A stretch of 36,754 nucleotides of DNA from Sphingobium ummariense RL-3 (GTDB lineage Bacteria > Pseudomonadota > Alphaproteobacteria > Sphingomonadales > Sphingomonadaceae), in the NCBI RefSeq assembly GCF_000447205.1, contig NZ_AUWY01000072.1, positions 1-36,754 of the forward strand, given 5' to 3'. Under the pieces are notes generated by a model. It was not told where the DNA came from. It saw nothing but the letters and a program-made list of their open reading frames with translations, and did not search any database. The translations under genes and the position numbers were made by a program. Positions 25,250 to 32,870 of this stretch are shown here, piece by piece. Position 1 is the stretch's first letter. The number at the start of each line of letters is the position of its first letter.

Positions 25250-26612
25250 TATTCTGATAGTCGATGATGAGGAGGACATCCGCGATCTGGTCGCGGGCGT
25301 GCTCGAGGATGAAGGTTTTACGACCCGCACGGCGGCCAACAGCGACAGCGCGATCGAAGCGCTGGACGCGCGACGGCCTTCGCTGGTGTTGCTGGACGTA
25401 TGGCTCCAGGGATCGAAGCTCGACGGGCTGGATCTGCTGGACGAGATCAAGCGGCGCGACGCCACGATCCCGGTGCTGATGATTTCCGGCCACGGCAATA
25501 TCGACACGGCTGTCGCCGCAATCCGCAAGGGCGCCGCCGACTTCATCGAGAAGCCGTTCGAGGCGGATCGGCTGATCCATCTCGTCGCTCGCGCGACGGA
25601 GACGGAGCGGCTGCGGCGCGAGAACCAGGTGCTGCGCGCCCGCTTCGGCCAGGATGACGAGCTGACCGGCACCTCCGCGGCGATCAACGTGGTTCGTGCC
25701 ACCATCAAGAAGGTGGCTGGAACGGGAAGCCGGGTGCTCATCTCCGGCCCCGCCGGCGTGGGCAAGGAAGTCGCCGCCCGCATGCTCCATAGCTGGAGCG
25801 GCAGGGCCGATGCGCCCTTCATCATCGTGGCGGCCGCGCGCATGGACCCCGACCGGGTAGAGGAGGAACTGTTCGGCGTAGAGGATCCGAGCGGCCTCGT
25901 CCGCCCGGGCTATCTGGAACAGGCGCACGGCGGCACCCTCTATCTCGACGAGATAGCCGACATGCCCGTGACGACGCAGGGCAAGATCCTGCGCGTGCTG
26001 ACCGACCAGAGCTTCACTCGGGTAGGCGGCCAGCGGCAGGTGAAGGTGGACGTGCGCGTCATATCCTCCACGGCACGGCACCTCGCGACCGAGATCGAGG
26101 AACGCCGGTTCCGCGAGGACCTGTTCTACCGGCTCAACGTCGTTCCGCTCGCCATTCCGCCGCTGGCCGAGCGGCGGGACGACATCCCCCCGCTGGTCGA
26201 GCATTATCTGGCGCGTTTCGCAGCCGAGCGCCGGGTGCCACCGCCGGAGATCGCCAGCGATGCCATGGCTGCGCTCCAGGCCAATGAATGGCCGGGCAAC
26301 GTCCGCCAGCTTCGCAATGTGATCGAACGGACCATGATCCTGGCCCCGGGCGACCGGATCGGGCGCATCGAACTGGATATGCTGCCCGCCGAACTGACCA
26401 GCGGAGGCGGCGGGGACGGCATCGGCCAGTCCGCCATCATGGGCGCCCCTCTGCGCGAGGCGCGGGAGAGCTTCGAGCGGGAATATCTGAGGATCCAGAT
26501 CCGGCGCTTCTCCGGCAACATCTCGCGCACGGCGACCTTCATCGGCATGGAACGCTCCGCGCTGCACCGCAAGCTGAAGCTGCTCGGCATCACGGACGGG
26601 AAGGACGGCTGA
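25239..26612 (+). CDS. ntrX: Response regulator NtrX
   Basis: The partner of NtrY. The 457-aa protein has a receiver with Asp53 (LLDVWLQGSKLDG), a AAA+ domain (Walker A GPAGVGKEVA, Walker B LYLDEIADMP), and a C-terminal Fis-type HTH (ISRTATFIGMERSALHRKL). The GAFTGA loop that contacts sigma-54 is absent: the equivalent stretch reads ELFGVEDPSGLVRPGYLEQ. This fits known NtrX proteins, which regulate sigma-70-type promoters rather than opening sigma-54 complexes. A hairpin follows the gene at 26618-26651. Confidence 0.95.
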   Translation: MALDILIVDDEEDIRDLVAGVLEDEGFTTRTAANSDSAIEALDARRPSLVLLDVWLQGSKLDGLDLLDEIKRRDATIPVLMISGHGNIDTAVAAIRKGAADFIEKPFEADRLIHLVARATETERLRRENQVLRARFGQDDELTGTSAAINVVRATIKKVAGTGSRVLISGPAGVGKEVAARMLHSWSGRADAPFIIVAAARMDPDRVEEELFGVEDPSGLVRPGYLEQAHGGTLYLDEIADMPVTTQGKILRVLTDQSFTRVGGQRQVKVDVRVISSTARHLATEIEERRFREDLFYRLNVVPLAIPPLAERRDDIPPLVEHYLARFAAERRVPPPEIASDAMAALQANEWPGNVRQLRNVIERTMILAPGDRIGRIELDMLPAELTSGGGGDGIGQSAIMGAPLREARESFEREYLRIQIRRFSGNISRTATFIGMERSALHRKLKLLGITDGKDG

Positions 26613-26617
26613 GATAT

Positions 26618-26651
26618 GGACGGGCCTTCGCAATTGCGATAAGGTCCGTCC
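26618..26651 (+). terminator. Long hairpin between ntrX and hfq
   Basis: GGACGGGCCTT (26618-26628) pairs with AAGGTCCGTCC (26641-26651), with one G-T pair, around an inner palindrome TCGCAATTGCGA. No T run follows, so it looks more like an attenuator, processing site or mRNA 3'-end stabiliser than a full intrinsic terminator. Confidence 0.5.
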
Positions 26652-26666
26652 GCCCTCGAACCGCGG

Positions 26667-26716
26667 GGGCAGGCAAGATACCCTGCCCAGGGGTGCAAGA
26701 GCGGGTAACGTCCCGC
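26667..26716 (+). promoter_or_regulatory. Two further hairpins in the hfq leader
   Basis: GGGCAGG (26667-26673) pairs with CCTGCCC (26682-26688), and GCGGG (26701-26705) with CCCGC (26712-26716). Together with the upstream hairpin they make a structured leader of about 100 nt before the hfq ATG. Hfq binds its own leader in E. coli, so autoregulation through this region is plausible but unproven. Confidence 0.4.
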
Positions 26717-26737
26717 CAATAAGGACTGGCGAAGAGC

Positions 26738-27220
26738 ATGGCCGATAAAGTGAACAACCTTCAGGACATCTTCCTGAACAGCCTGCGCAAGAGCAAGACC
26801 CCCGTCACGATGTTCCTGGTGAAGGGCGTGAAGCTGCAGGGCATCATCACCTGGTTCGACAATTTCTCCGTTCTCCTCCGCCGCGACGGCCAGTCGCAGC
26901 TGGTGTACAAGCATGCGATCTCGACGGTGATGCCGGCACAGCCGATGGACCTGACGGAACTGCGCAAGGCGAGCGACGGCAACGGCAAGGCCCGCCTGTT
27001 GCAGGAAATCTTCCTGAGCGCTGTCCGCAAATCCGGCAGCCCGGTCACCATGTTCCTGGTCAACGGCGTGATGCTGCAGGGCGAGATCGCCGCCTTCGAC
27101 CTGTTCTGCATGTTGCTGGAGCGGGACGGCATGGTCCAGCTCGTCTACAAGCATGCCATCTCCACCGTGCAGCCGCTCCATTCGCTCGACCTGTCGGGCG
27201 AGGGCGAGAACGACGATTGA
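26738..27220 (+). CDS. hfq: RNA chaperone Hfq with two fused Sm-like domains
   Basis: Normal Hfq has one Sm domain of about 65-70 residues and forms a hexamer that pairs small RNAs with mRNAs. This 160-aa chain carries two complete Hfq domains, residues 8-68 and 88-148, each with the LQ(D/E)IFL helix, the Sm1 VTMFLV.GV.LQG strand block and the Sm2 [10 protein letters not shown] motif. The proximal-face Q9/Q89 and Y57-K58-H59/Y137-K138-H139 are kept in both. The copies differ at other RNA sites: E. coli Asn28 is Lys29 in domain 1 and Asn109 in domain 2, and Lys31 is Lys32 in domain 1 and Met112 in domain 2. The rim keeps R17-K18..K20 in domain 1 but R97-K98..G100 in domain 2. Three chains would make a pseudo-hexamer. 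Confidence 0.97.
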   Translation: MADKVNNLQDIFLNSLRKSKTPVTMFLVKGVKLQGIITWFDNFSVLLRRDGQSQLVYKHAISTVMPAQPMDLTELRKASDGNGKARLLQEIFLSAVRKSGSPVTMFLVNGVMLQGEIAAFDLFCMLLERDGMVQLVYKHAISTVQPLHSLDLSGEGENDD

Positions 27221-27258
27221 CGCTGTCGCCGTTTCGCGCGCCTGCGCGTTGAAGTAGC

Positions 27259-28575
27259 ATGGCTGTCTTCAACCGGGATTCCGCTGACGAGGTTTCGCGC
27301 GGCGCGCGCGCTATAGTGGTGCGCGCGGACGTGCCCGGTGCCGAGCGGAGGGACAGCGACGCGCGGATCGAGGAGGCAAAGGGCCTGGCGCTGGCGATCG
27401 GCATCGACGTCCGTGCTGCGCAGGCGTTCCGCGTTCGCGACCGCAAACCCGCCACCCTGTTCGGTAGCGGGCAGGTCGACAGCATAGCAGCGCTCGCGCA
27501 GGAGAATGAAGCGGAACTGGTCATCGTCGATAATGCGCTGAGCCCGGTCCAGCAGAGCAATCTGGAAAAGGCGACCGGTGCGAAGGTCATCGACCGGACG
27601 GGCCTGATCCTCGAAATTTTCGGCGAGCGGGCGGCGACCAATGAGGGGCGGCTCCAGGTGGAGCTTGCGCATCTCGACTATCAAGCGGGACGGCTCGTGC
27701 GGAGCTGGACGCACCTTGAGCGGCAGCGCGGCGGCTTCGGCTTCCTCGGCGGCCCCGGCGAGACGCAGATCGAGGCTGACCGGCGCATGATCCGCGACCG
27801 CATGGCGAAGATCCGCCGCGAGCTGGAGCAGGTGACCCGCACCCGCGGCCTGCATCGCGCCCGCCGCCAGCGCGCGCCCTGGCCGGTGATCGCGCTGGTC
27901 GGCTACACCAATGCTGGCAAGTCGACGCTGTTCAACCGGCTGACCGGCGCCGACGTCATGGCCGAAGACCTGCTGTTCGCCACGCTCGATCCCACGATGC
28001 GCCAGATCGCGCTGCCGGGGCTCGACAAGGCGATCCTCAGCGACACGGTGGGCTTCGTTTCGGACCTGCCGACCCAGCTCATCGCGGCGTTCCGCGCGAC
28101 GCTGGAGGAAGTGCTGTCGGCCGACATGATCGTCCACGTCCGCGACATCGCCCATCCCGACAGCGAGGCGCAGCGGGACGACGTGCTCGACGTGCTCGCC
28201 GAACTCGGCATCGGCGGCGAGCAGCCCCAGGAGGATGCGCCCGTCATCATCGAGGCCTGGAACAAGCTCGACCTGCTGGACGCGGAGGCGGCGGCATATG
28301 TCCGGGAAGCGGCGGCGCGGCGCGATGACGTCGTGATCCTGTCCGCCTTGACGGGGGAGGGGGTGGACCTGCTTCAGCGGGCTATCGCCACGCGAATGAC
28401 CGCCGGAGCCCGCGTGCACAAGCTTCGCGTGCCGTTGGCGGACGGCGCGGCGATCGCCTGGCTGCACGAGCATGGCGAGGTGCTGGGAAGCAATCCGGAC
28501 GGGGGCGATATGGCGATCGAGGTTCGCCTGTCCGATTCCGCGCTGGCCCGTTTCTGGAAGCGGGAGCGCGACTGA
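27259..28575 (+). CDS. hflX: Ribosome-associated GTPase HflX
   Basis: HflX binds and splits stalled 70S ribosomes after stress. The 438-aa protein has the N-terminal HflX domain with LFGSGQVD, LSPVQQSNLEKATG and VIDRTGLILEIFGERA, and the glycine-rich RGGFGFLGGPGETQIE.DRR segment. A G domain follows: G1 GYTNAGKST (about 213-221), the switch region DLLFATLDPTMR, G3 DTVGFVSDLP and G4 NKLD. hflX follows hfq in many proteobacteria, a pairing of RNA regulation with ribosome rescue. The stop is followed by a gap of about 120 bp containing a possible gene remnant. Confidence 0.96.
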   Translation: MAVFNRDSADEVSRGARAIVVRADVPGAERRDSDARIEEAKGLALAIGIDVRAAQAFRVRDRKPATLFGSGQVDSIAALAQENEAELVIVDNALSPVQQSNLEKATGAKVIDRTGLILEIFGERAATNEGRLQVELAHLDYQAGRLVRSWTHLERQRGGFGFLGGPGETQIEADRRMIRDRMAKIRRELEQVTRTRGLHRARRQRAPWPVIALVGYTNAGKSTLFNRLTGADVMAEDLLFATLDPTMRQIALPGLDKAILSDTVGFVSDLPTQLIAAFRATLEEVLSADMIVHVRDIAHPDSEAQRDDVLDVLAELGIGGEQPQEDAPVIIEAWNKLDLLDAEAAAYVREAAARRDDVVILSALTGEGVDLLQRAIATRMTAGARVHKLRVPLADGAAIAWLHEHGEVLGSNPDGGDMAIEVRLSDSALARFWKRERD

Positions 28576-28581
28576 TCCGGG

Positions 28582-28671
28582 TCAGTCTGGCAGGGCCGCG
28601 AGGAACTCCCGCACCCAAGGGCTCTGCGCGCGGGAATTTTCTGGGAATAATGCCGGAAAACAGCTGGACCG
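28582..28671 (-). pseudogene. Possible C-terminal remnant of a LysR-type regulator
   Basis: Between the convergent hflX and GNAT genes, a 29-codon minus-strand stretch bounded by an upstream stop (28674-28672) reads as protein-like and ends AQSPWVREFLAALPD then TGA. The spacing of proline, valine-arginine and the final hydrophobic helix resembles the last turn of LysR-family effector domains. It is too short to be sure. Chance is possible. There is no start codon. Confidence 0.3.
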
Positions 28672-28695
28672 CTAACCGGAGAAGCGGGCGCTTTC

Positions 28696-29175
28696 TTAGA
28701 GGAACCGGTGCATCACGAGTGCGTCGACCAATCCCTCATTCGGGTGAACGAAGACCTGGGGCAAACGCCCCACGATCGTGAAGCCCATGCCCTGCCACAG
28801 CGCGACGGCGCGTTGATTGGTGGAGATCACGAAGTTGAACTGCATGGCCAAGTAGCCATGCTCGCGGGCAAGGTCGAGTGAGGCGACGCACATCCGCCGT
28901 GCCACACCCCGGCCTCGGGCATGGGAGGCGGTCACATAGCCGGCATTGGCGACATGCGCGCCACCGCCGGGCTGGTTGGCGCGGATGTAGAAGATGCCGA
29001 GCACCGCGCCGTCCTCTTCCAGCAGCCGCACCGTCCGTTCCGGCGAGAGCCAGAGGGCGAGGGCGTCTTCCCGGCCAAGATCGCGAGGCACTGCCAGGGT
29101 CTCGCCCGCCCGGATGACGGGTTCGAGGATCGACCAGATGGCGTCATGATCGCCGGGCAGCGGCGGGCGGATCAC
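28696..29175 (-). CDS. GNAT-family N-acetyltransferase
   Basis: The 159-aa product has the GNAT fold: the N-terminal IRPPLPGDHDAIWSIL segment, the beta-4 strand before the acetyl-CoA loop (ANAGYVTASHARGRGVARRM, with the R/Q-x-x-G-x-G/A signature, about 78-97), and the C-terminal ALWQGMGF motif (about 125-132). The frame can be extended to a GTG at 29205, but the GTG at 29175 overlaps the mazG stop as GTGA and begins exactly where homology should begin, so it is preferred. Members of this group acetylate small amines, antibiotics or protein N-termini. No substrate is predictable. It is transcribed after mazG. Confidence 0.88.
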   Translation of the reverse strand: MIRPPLPGDHDAIWSILEPVIRAGETLAVPRDLGREDALALWLSPERTVRLLEEDGAVLGIFYIRANQPGGGAHVANAGYVTASHARGRGVARRMCVASLDLAREHGYLAMQFNFVISTNQRAVALWQGMGFTIVGRLPQVFVHPNEGLVDALVMHRFL

Positions 29176-29957
29176 TGCGCCGTCGATTGCTTGGCGCGCT
29201 GCCACAAAGCCTCCTTGGCGTCGAGGGGCAGGGCGACGAAGGCCTCGCCCGCCTCATTCTCCATGGCCCGGAAGCGGCGTTCGAACTTGCGGTTGGCGGT
29301 GCGCAGCGCGGCTTCGGGATCGACCTTCAAGTGGCGGGCGAGGTTGACCACGGCGAAGAGCAGGTCGCCGACTTCCTCCTCGCGCTCGGCCGGGGTTGCG
29401 GCCGCGCGGACCTCGTCCAGCTCTTCCTCGATCTTGGCGGTCACGCCCTCGATGTCGGGCCAGTCGAAGCCGGTGCGGGCGGCGCGCTTCTGGAGCTTTT
29501 CGGCGCGCAGCAACGCCGGGAGCGCCTGGGCGACGCCGGCGAGCGCGCTGGGATCGGGTTCCTTGTCCGCGCGCTCGACCGCCTTGATCGCTTCCCATTG
29601 GGCGTGGCCGTCCTCGCGGCGGGTGCCTTCGCCAAAGACGTGCGGATGGCGGCGGACCATCTTCTGCGTGATGCCGTCGATCACGTCCTGCAGGGCGAAG
29701 TGGCCGGCCTGTTCCGCCATGCGGCTGTGGAACGCGACCTGGAGCAGCAGGTCGCCCAGCTCGTCGCGGAGCGCCGGCATGTCCTGGCGCTCGATCGCAT
29801 CGGCGACCTCATAGGCTTCCTCGATCGTATAGGGCGCGATGCTGGCGAAGTCCTGTTCGATGTCCCAGGGACAGCCGGTTTCCGGATCGCGCAACCGCGC
29901 CATGACGGTGGCGAGCGGCATGATGTCGGCGGGACTGGGCGTGGCATTTGCGGACAT
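29172..29957 (-). CDS. mazG: Nucleoside triphosphate pyrophosphohydrolase MazG
   Basis: MazG hydrolyses (d)NTPs to monophosphates and pyrophosphate, cleaning the nucleotide pool and lowering ppGpp-linked toxicity. The 261-aa product is a full-length double-domain MazG. It shows LRDPETGCPWDIEQDFASIAPYTIEEAYEVADAIE, the metal-binding E-E-x-x-E and later E-x-x-D pattern (RDELGDLLLQVAFH), RRHPHVFGEG in domain 1, and KIEEELDEVRAA..EREEEVGDLLFAVVNLARHL in domain 2. ATG 29957 is preferred over a TTG at 29969. It overlaps the GNAT gene by 4 nt. Confidence 0.95.
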   Translation of the reverse strand: MSANATPSPADIMPLATVMARLRDPETGCPWDIEQDFASIAPYTIEEAYEVADAIERQDMPALRDELGDLLLQVAFHSRMAEQAGHFALQDVIDGITQKMVRRHPHVFGEGTRREDGHAQWEAIKAVERADKEPDPSALAGVAQALPALLRAEKLQKRAARTGFDWPDIEGVTAKIEEELDEVRAAATPAEREEEVGDLLFAVVNLARHLKVDPEAALRTANRKFERRFRAMENEAGEAFVALPLDAKEALWQRAKQSTAQ

Positions 29958-30163
29958 GAGGAACCCCAAGGCGTAGAGCGAGGCGGACAGTTGATTAGAG
30001 TTTTGGGAAGGGGGTGGCTATCCCCCTGCCTTTGATATAAGTTCGATAATATATATTATGTTAAATCGAAATAGAGGCGGGAGGGGGTGAGGCGCTGTCC
30101 CACAGTCAGCCACCCATGGTCACGACGCTCTTTCTCAATGCCCTGCAACGGTGTGAACCTCCG
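29958..30163. other. 206-bp intergenic region upstream of mazG with an AT-rich palindrome
   Basis: This holds the mazG promoter side and the 3' end of the transporter gene. Within otherwise GC-rich DNA, 30029-30070 is strikingly AT-rich and contains the perfect 14-bp palindrome ATAATATATATTAT (30046-30059), flanked by TTCGAT (30042-30047) and ATCGAA (30065-30070). GGGGG..CCCCC arms at 30010-30027 form another potential hairpin. No gene is seen. Confidence 0.6.
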
Positions 30164-31456
30164 TCAGTCTTCCAGGATCAGGCTGTGCTGCCGCGTGTCG
30201 CGCATGCGGACATAAACCGCCAGCGAGATCGCGATCATCACCGTCACATAGATGTAGAACGCCGGCTCCATTCCTGACTGCTTGAACCACAGCGCCACGA
30301 ACTCCGCCGTGCCGCCGAACAGCGTGTTCGCCAGCGCATAAGGCAGCGCCACGCCGAGCGCGCGGATATGCGCCGGGAAAAGCTCCGCCTTCACCACCGC
30401 GTTGATCGAGGTGTAGCCGGTGACGATCACCAGCCCGGCCATGACCAGCAGCCCGGCGAGCCACGGGTCGCGGGTCTGCGACAGCGCGGTGAAGATCGGA
30501 TAGGTGCCGAGCACGCCCAGCACGCCGAAGCCCACCATCAGTGGCTTGCGCCCGATCCGGTCGGACAAGGCACCTGCCACGGGTTGAAGAAGCATGAAAA
30601 GAAAAAGCGTTATCGCATTGATTTCAGATGCGGATTCCCGGCTCAAACCGCTGGTATTCACCAGGAATTTCTGCATATAGATGGAATAGGCGTAGAAGGC
30701 GATGGTGCCGCCGGCCGTGAGCAGCATCACCGTCACGGTTTCCCGCGGATGCTTCGTTACGAGTTCGACGAAGCTGGATTTCGGTGCGCCGGCGGCCTTC
30801 GCCGCGGCATAGCTGTGGGTTTCGGCAAGACCGCGACGCAGCCAGAAGACGATGATCGCGAGCGCGCCGCCGATCGCGAACGGGATGCGCCAGCCCCAGG
30901 CGTCGAGGTCTGCTTCGCTGAGGGTCGATTGCAGCACCAGCAGGACGCAGATGGCGACCAGCTGTCCCGCGATCAGCGTCACATATTGGAAGCTGGAATA
31001 GAAGCCGCGCCGGTCCCTGCCCGCCATTTCCGACAGATAGGTCGCGCTGGCACCATATTCCCCACCGATCGACAGTCCCTGCATGAGCCTGGCGAGGACG
31101 AGCAGCAGCGGCGCCGCGACCCCGATCGTCTCATAGCCCGGCGTCAGGGCGATCAGCAGCGAGCCGGCGCACATCAGCGAGACAGACAAGGTGAGCCCGC
31201 TCTTGCGGCCCCGGCTGTCGGCATAGATGCCCATCAACCAGGCGCCGATCGGACGCATGAGGAAGCCGACCGCGAAGATACCGGCGGCGCTCAGCAACTG
31301 GGCGGTGCGATCCTCGCTGGGGAAGAAATGCGGGGCGAAATAGAGGGTGAAGGCCGAATAGGCATACCAGTCATACCATTCGACGAGGTTGCCGGTCGAG
31401 CCGCCGATGATGGCCTTGAGCCGCTGGGCGCGGCTGGGAGAAGCGGTGGCCGTCAT
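30164..31456 (-). CDS. MHS-family MFS transporter (alpha-ketoglutarate permease-like)
   Basis: The 430-aa inner-membrane protein has about 12 hydrophobic segments and the metabolite:H+ symporter hallmarks: an N-terminal NLVEWYDWYAYSAFTLYFAPHFF block, motif A repeats GIYADSRGRKSG (about 75-86) and LSDRIGRKPLM (about 295-305), and RLMQGLSIGGEYGAS (about 130-144). The closest named group is KgtP/proline-betaine transporters, so a dicarboxylate such as 2-oxoglutarate is a reasonable guess, not a finding. The start overlaps the retropepsin stop by 4 nt, so it ends the tmk operon. Bases 30591-30690 drop to about 43% GC. Confidence 0.9.
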   Translation of the reverse strand: MTATASPSRAQRLKAIIGGSTGNLVEWYDWYAYSAFTLYFAPHFFPSEDRTAQLLSAAGIFAVGFLMRPIGAWLMGIYADSRGRKSGLTLSVSLMCAGSLLIALTPGYETIGVAAPLLLVLARLMQGLSIGGEYGASATYLSEMAGRDRRGFYSSFQYVTLIAGQLVAICVLLVLQSTLSEADLDAWGWRIPFAIGGALAIIVFWLRRGLAETHSYAAAKAAGAPKSSFVELVTKHPRETVTVMLLTAGGTIAFYAYSIYMQKFLVNTSGLSRESASEINAITLFLFMLLQPVAGALSDRIGRKPLMVGFGVLGVLGTYPIFTALSQTRDPWLAGLLVMAGLVIVTGYTSINAVVKAELFPAHIRALGVALPYALANTLFGGTAEFVALWFKQSGMEPAFYIYVTVMIAISLAVYVRMRDTRQHSLILED

Positions 31457-32082
31457 GGCGTCAGCACCATCTCGCCATTCTGGACGCCCCAGCTTTTCAG
31501 CTTTGACAGCAGGTTCATGCCGATCACATTCACTTCCCCAAAAGCGGGCGACACCACGACGTCAATGTCGCTGGCGCGGACGGGGCCAATGGCAAGCGTT
31601 GCGACGCGTGCACGCTTGGCCTCGATCTTGCCGTTGGCCGTGGTCATGATGACGCCGGGGCCTTGCAGCTCGAAATTGAGCCCGGCCGCGCGCGCAGACT
31701 GCTCGGACAAGGCCGTGATGGTGGCGCCACTGTCGATCAGGAACCGCGTTGCCGATCCGTTGATCGTGCCCTCGACCCAATAATGACCGTCGGGGGCGAC
31801 GGGAATGCGAAGCACCTGCCCTTCAGTCCGGGCGGCGGGAAGGCTCGGCGGCACATCGCCGGAGGCGACCGCTCCCTGCTCCGCCAGCTTGCCCGCGAAC
31901 CATCCCGACCGCTCGCCGAGCTTGAAAAGGCCAAGCAACCCCGCGAAGATCACCACCCAGAGCAGCGCCATGCGGATCATGCCGCCAAGCTGCAGACGCC
32001 GCGCGACCAAGGCGGACCCGACCAGCACGAGGGCAAGGACGTACCAGAGCGTCGACGCGGCCTGATCCGTCCCGTCCATCAA
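31453..32082 (-). CDS. Membrane-anchored retropepsin-like aspartic protease (clan AA, TIGR02281-type)
   Basis: The 209-aa protein has two hydrophobic N-terminal segments (about 12-28 and 35-55), a linker, and a C-terminal retropepsin fold. The catalytic motif is FLIDSGATITALSEQSARAAG (about 114-134). A second conserved block is VNVIGMNLLSKL, the usual IGMDFL-like segment. Bacterial retropepsins of this type work as dimers on the periplasmic side, and few substrates are known. The start overlaps the MBL hydrolase stop by 4 nt, and its stop overlaps the transporter start by 4 nt. Confidence 0.88.
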   Translation of the reverse strand: MMDGTDQAASTLWYVLALVLVGSALVARRLQLGGMIRMALLWVVIFAGLLGLFKLGERSGWFAGKLAEQGAVASGDVPPSLPAARTEGQVLRIPVAPDGHYWVEGTINGSATRFLIDSGATITALSEQSARAAGLNFELQGPGVIMTTANGKIEAKRARVATLAIGPVRASDIDVVVSPAFGEVNVIGMNLLSKLKSWGVQNGEMVLTP

Positions 32083-32870
32083 TCCGCTTGCCCCGCTCCG
32101 CCCAGTTCGATCACCAGACCGTCATAGCCGGGCTCCACGCCTTTGGGGAGGGTCTGGCAGAGCGTCGCATAGTCCATGCTCTGGTCCATATGAGTGAGGA
32201 TGGCACGGTCGGGCTGGGTTGCGGCAATAGCCTCCAGCGTCAGCGCCAGATGCGCGTGGGTGGGATGCGGCCGTTTCCGCAGCGCATCCACCACCCAGAC
32301 GTCCAGACGGTCAAAGAGCGCCAGCATCTCCGGCGTCACCGCATGGAAATCCGTGGCATAGCCAATGGACTTGCCGGCATGCATGAAGCGGAAGCCGGTG
32401 GAGAAAATTTCGCCATGGGGCTGGTCGGTGCAGGCGATGTCGATGTCGCCGATGCGCAACCGGTCGGGCAACTCATGAGATTCGACGGTAGCATGATAGC
32501 CGTGCCGCCCTTCGAAGGCATAGGCGAAGCGCTGGGCAAGCAGCCTTAGCACCTGCGGCCGAGCATAGCCGGGAAGCGGCGACCCGCGATAATGGTAGAG
32601 CTGGCGGACATCATCCAGCCCATGGCTGTGATCGGCATGATCGTGAGTCCAGAGAATGGCATCGATATGCACGACATCAGCATCGAGCAATTGCTGCCGC
32701 ATGTCCGGAGATGTGTCCACGAGGATGCGGGTCGTGGGGCTTTCCACCAGGATCGAGACGCGGGTGCGCCGATTCTTCGGTTCGGCCGGATCGCAAGCGC
32801 CCCAGTCATTGCCGATGCGCGGCACCCCGGATGAGGTGCCGCTGCCCAGCATGGTGAGCTTCAATGTCAT
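32079..32870 (-). CDS. MBL-fold hydrolase (PhnP/phosphoribosyl cyclic phosphodiesterase-like)
   Basis: The 263-aa metallo-beta-lactamase-fold enzyme starts MTLKLTMLGSGTSSGVPRIG and has the zinc motif WTHDHADHSHGLDD (about 75-88), the HAT..SHEL segment, YATDFHAV with a ligand Asp, and the final ligand His in ILTHMDQSMDY. It is regularly found right after tatD in alphaproteobacteria. The closest characterised relative is PhnP, a phosphodiesterase, but the operon has no phosphonate genes, so the substrate is open. It overlaps tatD by 4 nt. Confidence 0.9.
   Translation of the reverse strand: MTLKLTMLGSGTSSGVPRIGNDWGACDPAEPKNRRTRVSILVESPTTRILVDTSPDMRQQLLDADVVHIDAILWTHDHADHSHGLDDVRQLYHYRGSPLPGYARPQVLRLLAQRFAYAFEGRHGYHATVESHELPDRLRIGDIDIACTDQPHGEIFSTGFRFMHAGKSIGYATDFHAVTPEMLALFDRLDVWVVDALRKRPHPTHAHLALTLEAIAATQPDRAILTHMDQSMDYATLCQTLPKGVEPGYDGLVIELGGAGQAD

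Noticed and set aside
22466..25843. A 1125-codon open frame on the minus strand across ntrC, ntrY and the start of ntrX
   Set aside because: It is antisense to three well-supported genes, has no recognisable domain, and is the expected by-product of GC-rich third codon positions.
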